Part shown: positions 41,228 to 49,820 of the stretch, piece by piece
Numbering within the stretch: position 1 is the first letter of the stretch
How the letters are laid out: each line of letters opens with the position of its first letter
Source: Acidiferrum sp963771295
GTDB lineage: Bacteria > Acidobacteriota > Terriglobia > Acidiferrales > UBA7541
Assembly (NCBI GenBank): GCA_963771295.1
Contig: CAVYTB010000013.1
Coordinates: forward strand, 682,001 to 746,000
Length of the DNA stretch: 64,000 nucleotides
Direction: 5' to 3'
The notes under the pieces: generated by a model
Told to the model about the DNA's origin: nothing
The model's database searches: none
What the model saw: the letters and a program-made list of their open reading frames with translations, nothing else
Program-made: the position numbers and the translations under genes

Positions 41228-43795
41228 TTGGAAGCTCGTGGCCTAAGCTACCAGTTTGCCGGGTTCACTTTGGACCTTGCCAAGGGGTGTGTTTTCAAGG
41301 GAGTACAGGAGATTAAACTCCGCCCCAAGCTTTACGAGGCCCTCAAATACCTCGTCGAACACCCCGGTAGGCTGATCAGCAAACAGGAATTGATGCAGGC
41401 CGTCTGGCCCGACTCGTTTGTCACCGATGATTCTCTGGTGCAGTGCGCCCTTGAGCTTCGTCGCGCGCTCGACGACCGCGATCAGCAATTGCTCAAGACC
41501 GTTCCTCGACGCGGGTACTTGTTTTCCGCCAAAGTCACTCAACTCTCTCAGACCCCGGACCCTTTCCCTACAACCGAGCTCTACGACTTAGCCGATGCTC
41601 GCGACTTGCCCTCCGCAAAAGTCTCCAGTAAGCGCCACGATCTCCCCGTTCCGCGTACTTCGCTCATTGGACGTGAGCAGCAACTCGCAGAAGCAATGGC
41701 ATTGCTACTTCGGCCCGACGTTCGGCTTTTGACTTTCACTGGCCCTGGTGGTGCCGGCAAAACCCGCCTCGCTCTTGCCGTAGCCACCGCAATTGCCGAT
41801 CAGTTCACTGCCGGCGTTCAATTTGTCAGCCTGGCCTCGATCCGGCACCCCGACTTGGTGCCTACTGCCATGGCCGATGCACTCGGCATTCAGAAAGTCG
41901 CGAATCGTCCCATCGCGCAGCTGATCGGCGAGCGCCTCCAGAACTCCGGACCATTCCTACTTCTCCTCGACAACTTCGAGCAGGTCCTGCCGGCGGCCAC
42001 TGTACTTGCTGAAACATTGGAAACGTGCCCTTCCCTCAAGATCCTCGTCACCAGCCGCTCCTTCCTGCATATCTATGGCGAACAGGAATTTCCCGTCACG
42101 CCTCTCGCCCAAAATTCCGCCATCGAGCTTTTTGCGCAACGTGCGGCAGCGGTCTGGCCCGACTTTGCAATTACCACAGAGAACGAAGCTGCCGTTCAGG
42201 AAATTTGTACCCGCCTGGATGGCCTGCCATTGGCGATTGAACTCGCTGCTGCCCGAACCAAGTTGCTCTCTCCCCTTGCCATCCGCGATCGCCTCCATGG
42301 CCGCCTGCAATTGCTCACCGGAGGCGCGCTCGACCTCCCCGAGAGGCAGCAGACCCTCCGCAAAGCGATCGATTGGAGTCACGGTCTTTTGAATGGGGAA
42401 GAGCAGAAATTGTTCCGCCGGCTCTCCGTGTTTCTTGGGGGCTGCACACTGGAGGCAGTGGAAGCCGTCTGCAATACCCGCCGGGACCTCGGTATCGATC
42501 CCTTGGAAGGCTTAACTTCTCTGGTGGATAAGAATCTCGTCCAGCGCATGGATCGCGCCCAGGCCGAACCCCGTTTCACTATGCTCGAAACCATTCGCGA
42601 GTACGGCTCCGAATGCCTCGTTGCCAGTGATGAACAACCCGCCACCCGACGCGCTCACGCTGCATATTGCCTCGTCCTGGCGGAAGAAGGGAATCCAGCG
42701 CTCGGCCCGGAAGATCGCGCGGCTTGGCTGACGCGTTGCGACGTCGAAGTTGATAACTTCCGCTTTGCTCTCGACTGGCTGTTCGAAAGCCATGATCTGG
42801 ATTGGGGCTTTCGTCTGTGTGTGGCTCTGTTCCGTTTCTGGGATATGCGCGAACATCTTACCGAAGGACGCGCCCGCCTTGAGACCATTCTTCGCTTGGC
42901 CGGCACCGACCGCCCAAGGGAACGCGCCAGGGTGGCACTCTTTCTCGGAGCTTTAGCGTCGTCTCAAGGAGACTATCCGGCGGCCGAACAGTTTCTGGAT
43001 CAGAGTCTGTCTCTCTACGAAGAATTGGCCGACCAATCCGGCATCGCTGCTTCTTTGAACGCCCTCGCGGTTTCGGCCCGAGATCGTGGTGACTACGCCA
43101 CCGCCCAGGCTTGTTTTGAGCGCAGCCTTGCTTGCTGGCGTCTACTACCGGACCGCTTGGCAATTGCCTGTTGCCTTCACAACCTTTCCAATGTGGTCAA
43201 AGTTCGTGGCGATTATCCACGCGCTCAATGGGCTCTCCGCGAGGCCGCAGATTTATTTGTTGAACTCGGCGATCGCAACGGCGGCGCCTGGTGCATCAAC
43301 CAACAGGGAGACATGGCTCGCGCGCAGGGTGACACCATTGCCGCCCGAGAATTGTATCAGCGTGCACTTTCGGCCTTCCGTGAAGTTGGCGACCAGTGGG
43401 GCTCCGCCCGCTGTCTCTCCGATCTAGGTGGCATCGACTGTGAGCGGGGAGACCATTCGGCAGCGCGGGTAGCCTACCGCGAAGCACTGCAGATCTTTGC
43501 TGGGTTGGGGCACCGCCGCGGAACAGCCAGGGCGTTGGAAGGCGCTGCTTGTCTTGCTCTAGCTGAAGGGCAGGTAGCGCGCGCGCTGAAATTGGCCGCC
43601 GCCGCTGCGCATTTGCGCCAATTGGTCAGCGCCCCCTTGCCTCCTGCGGAACAGCAAAAACTCGATCAGACTTTATCGCCTGCGTGGAAAGCCCTCCGTG
43701 ATGCGCAAGGGAAAAACGCCTGGGCTGAAGGCTTTGCCATGAGCCTGGAAAAAGCCGTTCAATATTCTCTTGAGGAGTCTGCTTCCGCTAATTGA
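41228..43795 (+). CDS. Winged-helix/STAND ATPase/TPR regulator
   Basis: An 855-residue regulator: OmpR-type winged helix (about 8-98, 'LRPKLYEALKYLVEHPGRLI', 'LVQCALELRRALDD'), linker, STAND/NB-ARC-like ATPase with Walker A 'FTGPGGAGKTRLAL' (Gly172-Thr179) and Walker B 'LLLLDNFEQ', helical region ('ALEVCNTRR'-like), then TPR repeats (about 570-830, 'SLNALAVSARDRGDYATAQA', 'QGDMARAQGDTIAARELYQR'). This is the layout of acidobacterial and actinobacterial AfsR/MalT-like regulators that oligomerise on binding a ligand. The signal is unknown. TTG start with GGGGAG upstream. Its stop overlaps the convergent DUF4242 gene by 8 bases. Confidence 0.85.
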   Translation: MEARGLSYQFAGFTLDLAKGCVFKGVQEIKLRPKLYEALKYLVEHPGRLISKQELMQAVWPDSFVTDDSLVQCALELRRALDDRDQQLLKTVPRRGYLFSAKVTQLSQTPDPFPTTELYDLADARDLPSAKVSSKRHDLPVPRTSLIGREQQLAEAMALLLRPDVRLLTFTGPGGAGKTRLALAVATAIADQFTAGVQFVSLASIRHPDLVPTAMADALGIQKVANRPIAQLIGERLQNSGPFLLLLDNFEQVLPAATVLAETLETCPSLKILVTSRSFLHIYGEQEFPVTPLAQNSAIELFAQRAAAVWPDFAITTENEAAVQEICTRLDGLPLAIELAAARTKLLSPLAIRDRLHGRLQLLTGGALDLPERQQTLRKAIDWSHGLLNGEEQKLFRRLSVFLGGCTLEAVEAVCNTRRDLGIDPLEGLTSLVDKNLVQRMDRAQAEPRFTMLETIREYGSECLVASDEQPATRRAHAAYCLVLAEEGNPALGPEDRAAWLTRCDVEVDNFRFALDWLFESHDLDWGFRLCVALFRFWDMREHLTEGRARLETILRLAGTDRPRERARVALFLGALASSQGDYPAAEQFLDQSLSLYEELADQSGIAASLNALAVSARDRGDYATAQACFERSLACWRLLPDRLAIACCLHNLSNVVKVRGDYPRAQWALREAADLFVELGDRNGGAWCINQQGDMARAQGDTIAARELYQRALSAFREVGDQWGSARCLSDLGGIDCERGDHSAARVAYREALQIFAGLGHRRGTARALEGAACLALAEGQVARALKLAAAAAHLRQLVSAPLPPAEQQKLDQTLSPAWKALRDAQGKNAWAEGFAMSLEKAVQYSLEESASAN

Positions 43796-44060
43796 ATGCG
43801 GCGGGATCAATCAGGTGACGCACCGCGGCTACGCGGTTAGCGGGAACGCCTGTCCTGCGCGCATGCTCTCGAATGGTATTCTCGTCGGGCGCCAGGTAAA
43901 CGCAGTACATCTTATCTTCGGTCACATAGCTATGAAGCCACTGAATCTGCGGCCCCATCTCGTGCAGCGTCTTCAAGGAACGCAGCGACACTTCCCGGAT
44001 CTGGTCTTGTGTCAGCGACCCGGCGCCTGGCATGTCCCGCTCAATCACGAATTGCGGCAT
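43788..44060 (-). CDS. DUF4242 family small protein
   Basis: A 90-residue soluble protein: 'MPQFVIERDMPGAGSLTQDQ', 'HEMGPQIQWLHSYVTEDKMY', 'CVYLAPDENTIREHARRTGV'. This matches DUF4242 (small ferredoxin-like alpha/beta domain, sometimes annotated nickel-binding); function not established. Its last codons overlap the end of the regulator gene on the other strand, a tight tail-to-tail arrangement. It may be controlled by that regulator, but nothing shows this. Confidence 0.7.
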   Translation of the reverse strand: MPQFVIERDMPGAGSLTQDQIREVSLRSLKTLHEMGPQIQWLHSYVTEDKMYCVYLAPDENTIREHARRTGVPANRVAAVRHLIDPAAFN

Positions 44061-44388
44061 AATCCTAGGATTCTAGCACCAACTTCAACCAAATCTCCAA
44101 GCCATCTGCGCCCCTCGTCCCTTGCCATTGCATCCTATCGCGACAATGCCCATCCCGGAAACTGGTTTCATTCTCGTAAGCTGGATCACTGGGGCACAAG
44201 CGGCAACATGCCCGGTAACCGCACTTCCCAGGAGTTGACTGCAGTTTTTGGTCCAAGCCTCAAAACATAGCGACCAAGGTGCTCGCGCTTGGTTTCCCGT
44301 ATTTGACCAACCCATGGCTAATTTATCGGTTTATGATTCAAGAGGACAGCTACCCGACCTCCAAGAATCCAGCAAGGAAACGTGATTC
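44061..44388. other. Intergenic region without a recognisable feature
   Basis: 328 bases. Two short minus-strand frames cross it but lack starts with ribosome binding sites and family features. It marks the left edge of a gene-poor stretch that includes the IS110 remnant. Confidence 0.45.
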
Positions 44389-44610
44389 ATGCCTAATCTA
44401 AGGTCGCAATTACCGCCATATATACTTTTGACAATCGGCATGATCACAATTTCTTGCGGTTGTTTTTTTGCATATAGGGGCAGAGCGTGGACCCGTTTTC
44501 ATGGCTGGGTCTACCGCGCCAAGGAACCGAAATGGTTTTGGTGGCAAGTCGCGCTGTATTTTCTCTGTGGCGTTGGTGTGATTGGCTATTTCTTGTATTT
44601 GGTCAACTGA
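44389..44610 (+). CDS. Small membrane protein of unknown function
   Basis: A 73-residue protein with two predicted transmembrane helices (about 9-28 'YILLTIGMITISCGCFFAYR' and about 50-72 'WQVALYFLCGVGVIGYFLYL') joined by an aromatic and basic loop ('AWTRFHGWVYRAKEPKWFWW'). The ATG has AGGA at a slightly long distance. Base composition is more AT-rich than its neighbours, which could mean recent arrival. No family is recognised. Confidence 0.5.
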   Translation: MPNLRSQLPPYILLTIGMITISCGCFFAYRGRAWTRFHGWVYRAKEPKWFWWQVALYFLCGVGVIGYFLYLVN

Positions 44611-44748
44611 CTCGACCGATTGGCAACAATTGCACGCGAGTCTTCGAGTCCCGGTAAACGCGGTGGCCGCAATAGGTCGATGCAAGATTCTGTTCGAACC
44701 CCGGGGGATGGAGGACAGACGGGACGTTCACCGGTCTCTGAAGGGAAT

Positions 44749-45022
44749 TTAGCGTTTAGTTTTCAAGGATAGCACCTGTTGGTCAGAAAAGGTCCCGGGA
44801 TGCGCCACTTTCAGCGCGGCAGCATGGGGTTTCAGATGATCGTAGATCCAGCCCGTGAACATCGTGTCTTCCATCGCAGCTGTCCACGGCAGCGGTAGGT
44901 TTTTCAACCAACAGTCCAGGTCGTGGCGGGTGGCAGGAATCCATCCTTCAACAAATAACCTGCCGCTACTGTCTTTCACGCAATAGCTGATCTTCTGCTT
45001 GGGTACGCCCAATGTAATACAT
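44749..45022 (-). pseudogene. Decayed IS110-family transposase, N-terminal fragment
   Basis: About 90 codons resemble the N-terminus of IS110 transposases: 'KQKISYCVKDSSGRLFVEGW', 'ATRHDLDCWLKNLPLPWTAA' and 'MFTGWIYDHLKPHAAALKVA' are near-consensus. Two lesions are visible. First, the opening 'MYYIG' (45022-45008) is in a different frame from the rest; the expected '(L)DVHK' has become 'VPKQ', so a small deletion removed the first catalytic Asp of the DEDD set. Second, after 'KVAHP' the sequence no longer matches and stops after 15 codons. IS110 elements have no clear terminal repeats, so the original ends cannot be drawn. Confidence 0.8.
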
Positions 45023-45352
45023 AGGTTCCATCGAGGAGCCTCCTTGGTGTTTCTGAATCAGCGCATCCGCTGAGTTCAGCTTTTGTACACCAAACGCTCC
45101 TCCCTTGACTTATACATTCAAACTTACTGGGACTTGACGACACTGGAACGGCAAAACGACCCCACCGACCGGCCCATCAACCTGTCTGCTACCCGATTTC
45201 TCAGGACTAATCCGCACGATGGAACCCGAATCCCTTCTGGTTTGCCGACGATAGGCCCTGAAATGTGCCAGACGTGAACGGCACCTTGACGTGTGGCGCG
45301 TCGTTCAGCACTTCGCCGATAGTCAGTTCCCGCAATCGCGGGTGAGATCACC
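45023..45352. other. Intergenic region, gene-poor
   Basis: 330 bases around the IS110 remnant. CCCGC-AATC-GCGGG at 45329-45342 could form a small hairpin just behind the methyltransferase gene (minus strand). No gene is seen. Confidence 0.4.
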
Positions 45353-46159
45353 TTAGGGCTCCTTACTCGCAATGTACAGATACCTCAGCAGGCGCTTTTC
45401 GCTCGTCAAGAGTTGTACACAGGACAGAAACCGCTGCAGGGCCTCGAAGTTGATGTTGCCTTCCGCTGCGACCAGTTCCTCTTTCCTTTTCTCGCGTGCG
45501 TGATGCCAGCGCTGCGCGATCTGGGCCGCGAAGTCGGTGGTGTCGATTACACGGAGCTGGCAAAACCCTGCTCGCGCGATGAGGCGTTCATTTTCGCCAG
45601 GCGGGCTGTACTCGTAATAGCCGATTGAGCTGCGCGTGGCGATTTCTTCGTGGGAGATCATTCCGCCGACTACCAAAGCGTCACTGAACAGCATCCGCCC
45701 GCCCGGTTTCAGTACGCGAAAGATCTCACCCAAGACCTCGGGCCGCCCTGGAAGATGGCACAAAACGTCATTGGAAAACACGGCATCGAAGGTCTTGTCG
45801 TCGAAAGGGAGACCTTCCGAAACGTCGCGCTGCTGGAATTGCGCCCCTGAAGTGAGACCTCTTGCCAGCGCAAGTCGGTTCGCATTGCGAACGCCCGCTG
45901 CATTGATGTCCAACCCTACAAGGCGGCAGCCGACTTTTTCCGCAAGGTGCAGCGCATATCGCCCCGAACCGCACCCAATCTCCAGGACGGACGAATTGGG
46001 TCCCAGGTCAAGTAGTTGGGGAATTTCCTTGGACTCTTCAGTGGTGACCCAGCTTGTTTGCCCGAAGTCCTCCCCATAGGTCTCGACGCGCACCAGTCGG
46101 TAACCTTCCGACTCATAGTTCCCGTACGCACTGTTGTAGAGATCCACTCTCTGAGACAC
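45353..46159 (-). CDS. SAM-dependent methyltransferase (class I)
   Basis: A 268-residue protein. Motif I is 'SSVLEIGCGSGRYALHLAEK', followed by 'CRLVGLDINAAGVRNANRLA', 'GLPFDDKTFDAVFSNDVLCH' and 'EIFRVLKPGGRMLFSDALVV', all typical of small-molecule or lipid-headgroup methyltransferases (for example sarcosine/dimethylglycine or tocopherol types). The GTG start at 46159 is preferred because GAGGAGG lies nine bases upstream; an in-frame TTG at 46207 has no such site. The C-terminal 90 residues ('TDFAAQIAQRWHHAREKRKE') are helical and probably form the substrate lid. Acceptor unknown. Confidence 0.8.
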   Translation of the reverse strand: MSQRVDLYNSAYGNYESEGYRLVRVETYGEDFGQTSWVTTEESKEIPQLLDLGPNSSVLEIGCGSGRYALHLAEKVGCRLVGLDINAAGVRNANRLALARGLTSGAQFQQRDVSEGLPFDDKTFDAVFSNDVLCHLPGRPEVLGEIFRVLKPGGRMLFSDALVVGGMISHEEIATRSSIGYYEYSPPGENERLIARAGFCQLRVIDTTDFAAQIAQRWHHAREKRKEELVAAEGNINFEALQRFLSCVQLLTSEKRLLRYLYIASKEP

Positions 46160-46491
46160 GTTAAGGATCCTCCTCGAGCTACTTCTCCTGGCCTCTATAT
46201 CAACCAACGAGCAGCAGACTAGCAGCCTATTTCAGTGCTTTCAAAGGCTATGTAAACCGAGGTGGCCCGCCTTATCCGACCAAAATCTGATGCTTCTGTC
46301 CCCAGCGACGTAAATCGCGGTCCTCCCCAAAGGGCCCCAAAAACCGCCGATCCGGCAACGCGACTGACCAGGGAAGTGAAAGACCACCGGCGAACATAGG
46401 CGCGTTTTGCGCGGGCAATCCAGCTCAACTTGGGCGACAAACACTTTGCGTAACGAATCTGTTCTCTAACTCCGGCGCTCCGCCGAGAGTC
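46160..46491. other. Intergenic region without a recognisable feature
   Basis: 332 bases upstream of the methyltransferase gene and behind the VOC gene. No plausible gene or hairpin is seen. Confidence 0.4.
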
Positions 46492-46911
46492 TCAACGCTT
46501 TAATCCCTCACCCGCATCACGCTGAAATTCCAGAAGTTCCACCGGAGCGCCGCTATCCAGGACCATCGCTACCATAACGCCTTTCGAAGGTGAGTTCGGT
46601 TCCGTAAGAATCTGCTTTCCTGCAATTGCAGATTGCAGATTGTCCACTTCGAATGCGATGTGAGGGACGGACTTGATCAACGCGTCGACTGGGCTGTCGG
46701 GCTCGAAACGCATCCATTGAATGCCACAAGGACTGGTTTCGAACGCCGACACGTACATCTTGAACCGTCCCAGGTAAATCTCGTCGGGACGCTGTACGTC
46801 AGTCGGAATGCCAATGTGGTGATATCGCCAGCCGCACACCGCAGTAGCCGCCGGTGGCTCGTGCCCCTCCCGGCGAATTGCGGGCCAATTAGACTCAGGT
46901 TTTGTACACAT
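46492..46911 (-). CDS. VOC (glyoxalase-like) family protein
   Basis: A 139-residue protein with one vicinal-oxygen-chelate-like domain: 'WRYHHIGIPTDVQRPDEIYL' (first metal-ligand His region), 'VPHIAFEVDNLQSAIAGKQI' and 'GVMVAMVLDSGAPVELLEFQ' (Glu ligand). The second domain needed for the active site would come from a dimer partner. Substrate unknown; members include glyoxalases, dioxygenases and resistance proteins. GGAAGAAA precedes the ATG. Confidence 0.7.
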   Translation of the reverse strand: MCTKPESNWPAIRREGHEPPAATAVCGWRYHHIGIPTDVQRPDEIYLGRFKMYVSAFETSPCGIQWMRFEPDSPVDALIKSVPHIAFEVDNLQSAIAGKQILTEPNSPSKGVMVAMVLDSGAPVELLEFQRDAGEGLKR

Positions 46912-47067
46912 GATTTCTTCCTGACTAAAACATCCTACGCGGAGCGAGGAGGGTCAACAGCGGCACGGAGAATTCGCTCCGTCTTGTCCGCCTGGCGTTT
47001 ACAGCGTCGGAGTGCCGTCATCGATCCTTGTGGCTACACCGTAGCGTTCCGCAGAAACTCAGAAGAA

Positions 47068-47664
47068 CTACTGTTTGAATTTCAGTGCAGGTCCGCTGGC
47101 GAGTTTACCCTTCAGGTCGACGATCACTTCCACGCGGTCCGCGATTTTCACCAGCGGTATCCCTTTGTTCATCCCATAGTCCTTACGGTCGAACGCCATC
47201 GTGCCCTTAATCTCACCGGAGCCTGATCCTCTTTCCCCTGTTAGCGTAAACGTCAGCTTCTCCTGCTTGGTCACTCCGCGTATCGTGAAGTCGCCGATGA
47301 AATCGAACGTGTTTGGACCGGTCTGTTCCGTCTTCGTCGAGTGAAACGTGATCAACGGATTGTGGTCAACGTCGAAGAAATCTTTGCTCTTCAACTTGCC
47401 GTCTTTCATCCCGCTTCCCGTGTTCACACCCGCCGCTTGAATCTTGATGTCCAACACGCCCGATTCCACGTCTGCCGAGGTCATCGTTATCTTGGCGTCC
47501 CAATTGTCGAACGTGCCTTCCAACGCCACCGACGCCTTCACGTTGAACTTGATCGAGCTCTCTTCTTTCACAATCTTGATGACGGGAACCCCACCGGAAC
47601 CCTGCGCTTGTGTCATCGATGGAGCCAGAGCAAAGGCCAATAAGCAAAGAATGTTTGTTCGCAT
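47068..47664 (-). CDS. YceI-family secreted protein
   Basis: A 198-residue protein with a signal peptide (about 1-21, 'LLAFALAPSMTQAQ') and the YceI lipocalin-like barrel: 'SIKFNVKASVALEGTFDNWD', 'DVESGVLDIKIQAAGVNTGS', 'KSKDFFDVDHNPLITFHSTK', 'FIGDFTIRGVTKQEKLTFTL'. YceI proteins bind polyisoprenoids such as ubiquinone precursors in the periplasm; the role is still vague. The start at 47664 begins the signal peptide; the frame is open upstream without signal features. Confidence 0.85.
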   Translation of the reverse strand: MRTNILCLLAFALAPSMTQAQGSGGVPVIKIVKEESSIKFNVKASVALEGTFDNWDAKITMTSADVESGVLDIKIQAAGVNTGSGMKDGKLKSKDFFDVDHNPLITFHSTKTEQTGPNTFDFIGDFTIRGVTKQEKLTFTLTGERGSGSGEIKGTMAFDRKDYGMNKGIPLVKIADRVEVIVDLKGKLASGPALKFKQ

Positions 47665-48224
47665 ACCGCGCAGTCTGAGTCTCTCCTTCCCGATTGTCAA
47701 TTTCAGTGTTACCCAAGGCCACCGCGAGCGTGAGCGACCGGTTAAGCCTGCACGACAAATCACCCGGTATAGTCCCCTAAGTTCGTTGTTTTCGTCCTTA
47801 GGAGGCCGGGCTTTCAGCCCCGGCGTAAGGCCTGAGAATTGAATTGGGCTTCAGCCCCTGAAGACTCCCAAGTTCGTGAATTCATCTTCGGGACACGACA
47901 CTAGCCTCTACCTTTCCGGTTTCTCGACAAACCGGGCCTTGCGTCGCATAAAAAACCGGTTGAGATGCTCTGCCGACAGGGTTACGACACACTTACGACA
48001 CAGTCTCGGAAAAGTGAGCAGGGGTGAGTCCGCAAGTAATTGAAAAAATCGTGGGCGAGAAGGTATTCGTCCTCGTTGCGGACGCTTCGCTCTTCCTCCG
48101 GCCTACGCATTCAAACTAACCGGGCAAGCAGAAAATTCGTCTCAAATCTGCGGGCTTCAACAGATATTCTGTGTTGTGACGTCACTCCTGTGGCCCCTGC
48201 ATCCGAACTTCGGAGGAGCGTGCA
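47665..48224. repeat. Intergenic region with palindromic elements
   Basis: 560 bases between two divergent genes. At 47801-47863 two related palindromes follow each other (GCCGGGCTTTCAGCCCCGGC and TTGGGCTTCAGCCCCTGAAG). At about 47985-48001 TACGACACACTTACGACACA repeats a 10-mer. No gene is seen in either strand. Confidence 0.5.
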
Positions 48225-49751
48225 ATGAAAATCCTAGCTGCTGGATTGTCCGTGCTCCTCTCCGCACTGACAACGCACGGACACGGCCTCAACTCCGCGT
48301 CGTCGTGCGAGAGCCTGTCATCCCTGGCGCTCCCAAACACTTCGATTACCCTCGTCCAGATGGTTCCTGCTGGAACATTTGCCCTGCCTGCAACGGGCTC
48401 CGCAACGCCACAATTCAGCCAGTTGCCAACCTTTTGCCGCGTTGCAGCCACGCTCACTCCCTCGTCGGACTCTGCAATCAAGATTGAGCTCTGGCTGCCG
48501 ATTGCTGATTGGAACGGAAAATTCCAGGCCGTCGGCAATGGCGGCTTGGCGGGATCCATCAGCTACGACTGGTTGGCCGCGGCCCTGCAGCAGGGTTACG
48601 CAGCGGCATCGACCGACACTGGACACGCAAACGCAAGCGCGTCGTTCGCAATCGGACATCCCGAAAAAGTCATCGATTTCGCTTATCGTGCCGTCCATGA
48701 AATGACGCTGAAATCGAAAGCCATCATTGCTGCGTTTTACGGTCGCGTGCCGCGGTTCTCGTACTTCACGGGTTGCTCCACGGGCGGGCGGCAGGGCCTG
48801 ATGGAAGCTCAGCGCTACCCGGAAGATTTCGATGGCATCATCGCCGGCGCTCCAGCAAATAATCAGACGCACCTCAGTGCCTGGCGGATCGCAGTGGAAG
48901 CGAAGGTCCTCCAAAGCCCCGCGAGCGTTGTCCCTTCTGCCAAACTCGCCCTCCTCAACCGTGCCGTCCTCGCCGCATGCGACGAAATCGACGGAGTAAC
49001 GGACGGCCTTCTGACCGACCCACGCCAATGCCACTTCGATCCTGCAACGCTCTTGTGCCGCGGCGCCGACCGCGACGATTGCCTGACAGCCCGACAGATC
49101 GAGGCGGTGAAGATGGGCTACTCGCCGGCACAGCGTTCGACAGGGGAGTTGATTTTTCCCGGACTAGTGCCTGGCGGTGAAACGGGTTGGGACATGTTGA
49201 CAGCCGCCAAGCCTGAACCCGGTTCGATCGACGTCGGTTTGTTCAGATTCATCGCCCACGAAGACCCGGCGTGGGATTGGCGCGCATTCGACCTGGACCG
49301 CGATACGTCCCTGGTCGACAAAAAGGCCGGTTTCATCGACGCCGTGAATCCGTATCTTTCCGCCTTTCGCGCTCGTGGCGGAAAGCTCCTCATCTACCAT
49401 GGCTGGAACGATGGCGGATCCGGCGGCGCCATCTCTCCGCTGAGCACTGTCAATTATTACGAAAGTGTTTTGGCAACAATGGGATCGTCGCAGCAGGATT
49501 GGCTGCGGCTCTTCATGGTTCCCGGCATGGCACATTGCGGAGGTGGGCCCGGACCCGCTCAAGTGAACTGGATGGCCGCGCTAGCGCGTTGGCGCGAGTC
49601 GGGAATAACGCCCGATCAATTGATCGCTTCGCGCGTTAGCGACAACCATGTAAACATCACGCGCCCAATCTGTCCCTATCCAGCAGTCGCAAAGTACAGC
49701 GGCACAGGCAGCACGAACGACGCGGCAAACTTCGCGTGCAAGGCGCCTTGA
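48225..49751 (+). CDS. Tannase/feruloyl esterase family protein
   Basis: A 508-residue secreted esterase with signal peptide (about 1-21). The nucleophile elbow 'YFTGCSTGGRQGLMEAQRYP' carries Cys184-Ser185; 'HGWNDGGSGG' and 'MVPGMAHCGGGPGPAQVNWM' supply the acid and the His-Cys pair, giving the CS-D-HC motif known for tannases and feruloyl esterases. The lid holds a Ca-binding loop ('CDEIDGVTDGLLTDP'). These enzymes cut galloyl or feruloyl esters from plant material. GGAGGAG lies before the ATG. Its neighbour on the other strand is the GH38 protein, which suggests a small polymer-degradation locus. Confidence 0.88.
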   Translation: MKILAAGLSVLLSALTTHGHGLNSASSCESLSSLALPNTSITLVQMVPAGTFALPATGSATPQFSQLPTFCRVAATLTPSSDSAIKIELWLPIADWNGKFQAVGNGGLAGSISYDWLAAALQQGYAAASTDTGHANASASFAIGHPEKVIDFAYRAVHEMTLKSKAIIAAFYGRVPRFSYFTGCSTGGRQGLMEAQRYPEDFDGIIAGAPANNQTHLSAWRIAVEAKVLQSPASVVPSAKLALLNRAVLAACDEIDGVTDGLLTDPRQCHFDPATLLCRGADRDDCLTARQIEAVKMGYSPAQRSTGELIFPGLVPGGETGWDMLTAAKPEPGSIDVGLFRFIAHEDPAWDWRAFDLDRDTSLVDKKAGFIDAVNPYLSAFRARGGKLLIYHGWNDGGSGGAISPLSTVNYYESVLATMGSSQQDWLRLFMVPGMAHCGGGPGPAQVNWMAALARWRESGITPDQLIASRVSDNHVNITRPICPYPAVAKYSGTGSTNDAANFACKAP

Positions 49752-49820
49752 TTTTTGAGCCACCTCAACACGGTTCGCAGCCACTGAGCGCCACATGAGA
49801 TTGCGCGCTTCGCTAAGCCT

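Noticed and set aside
44640..44705. TTCGAGTCCC and GTTCGAACCCC considered as tRNA T-arms or an att site
   Set aside because: No matching acceptor, D- or anticodon arm can be folded around either, and no integrase gene is nearby.
45083..45277. Plus-strand frame (64 codons) right of the IS110 remnant
   Set aside because: No ribosome binding site, no family pattern, and codon use unlike the neighbours.
47985..48005. TACGACACACTTACGACACA considered as a regulator array or attachment core
   Set aside because: Only two copies, no integrase or regulator beside it; too little to support a call.
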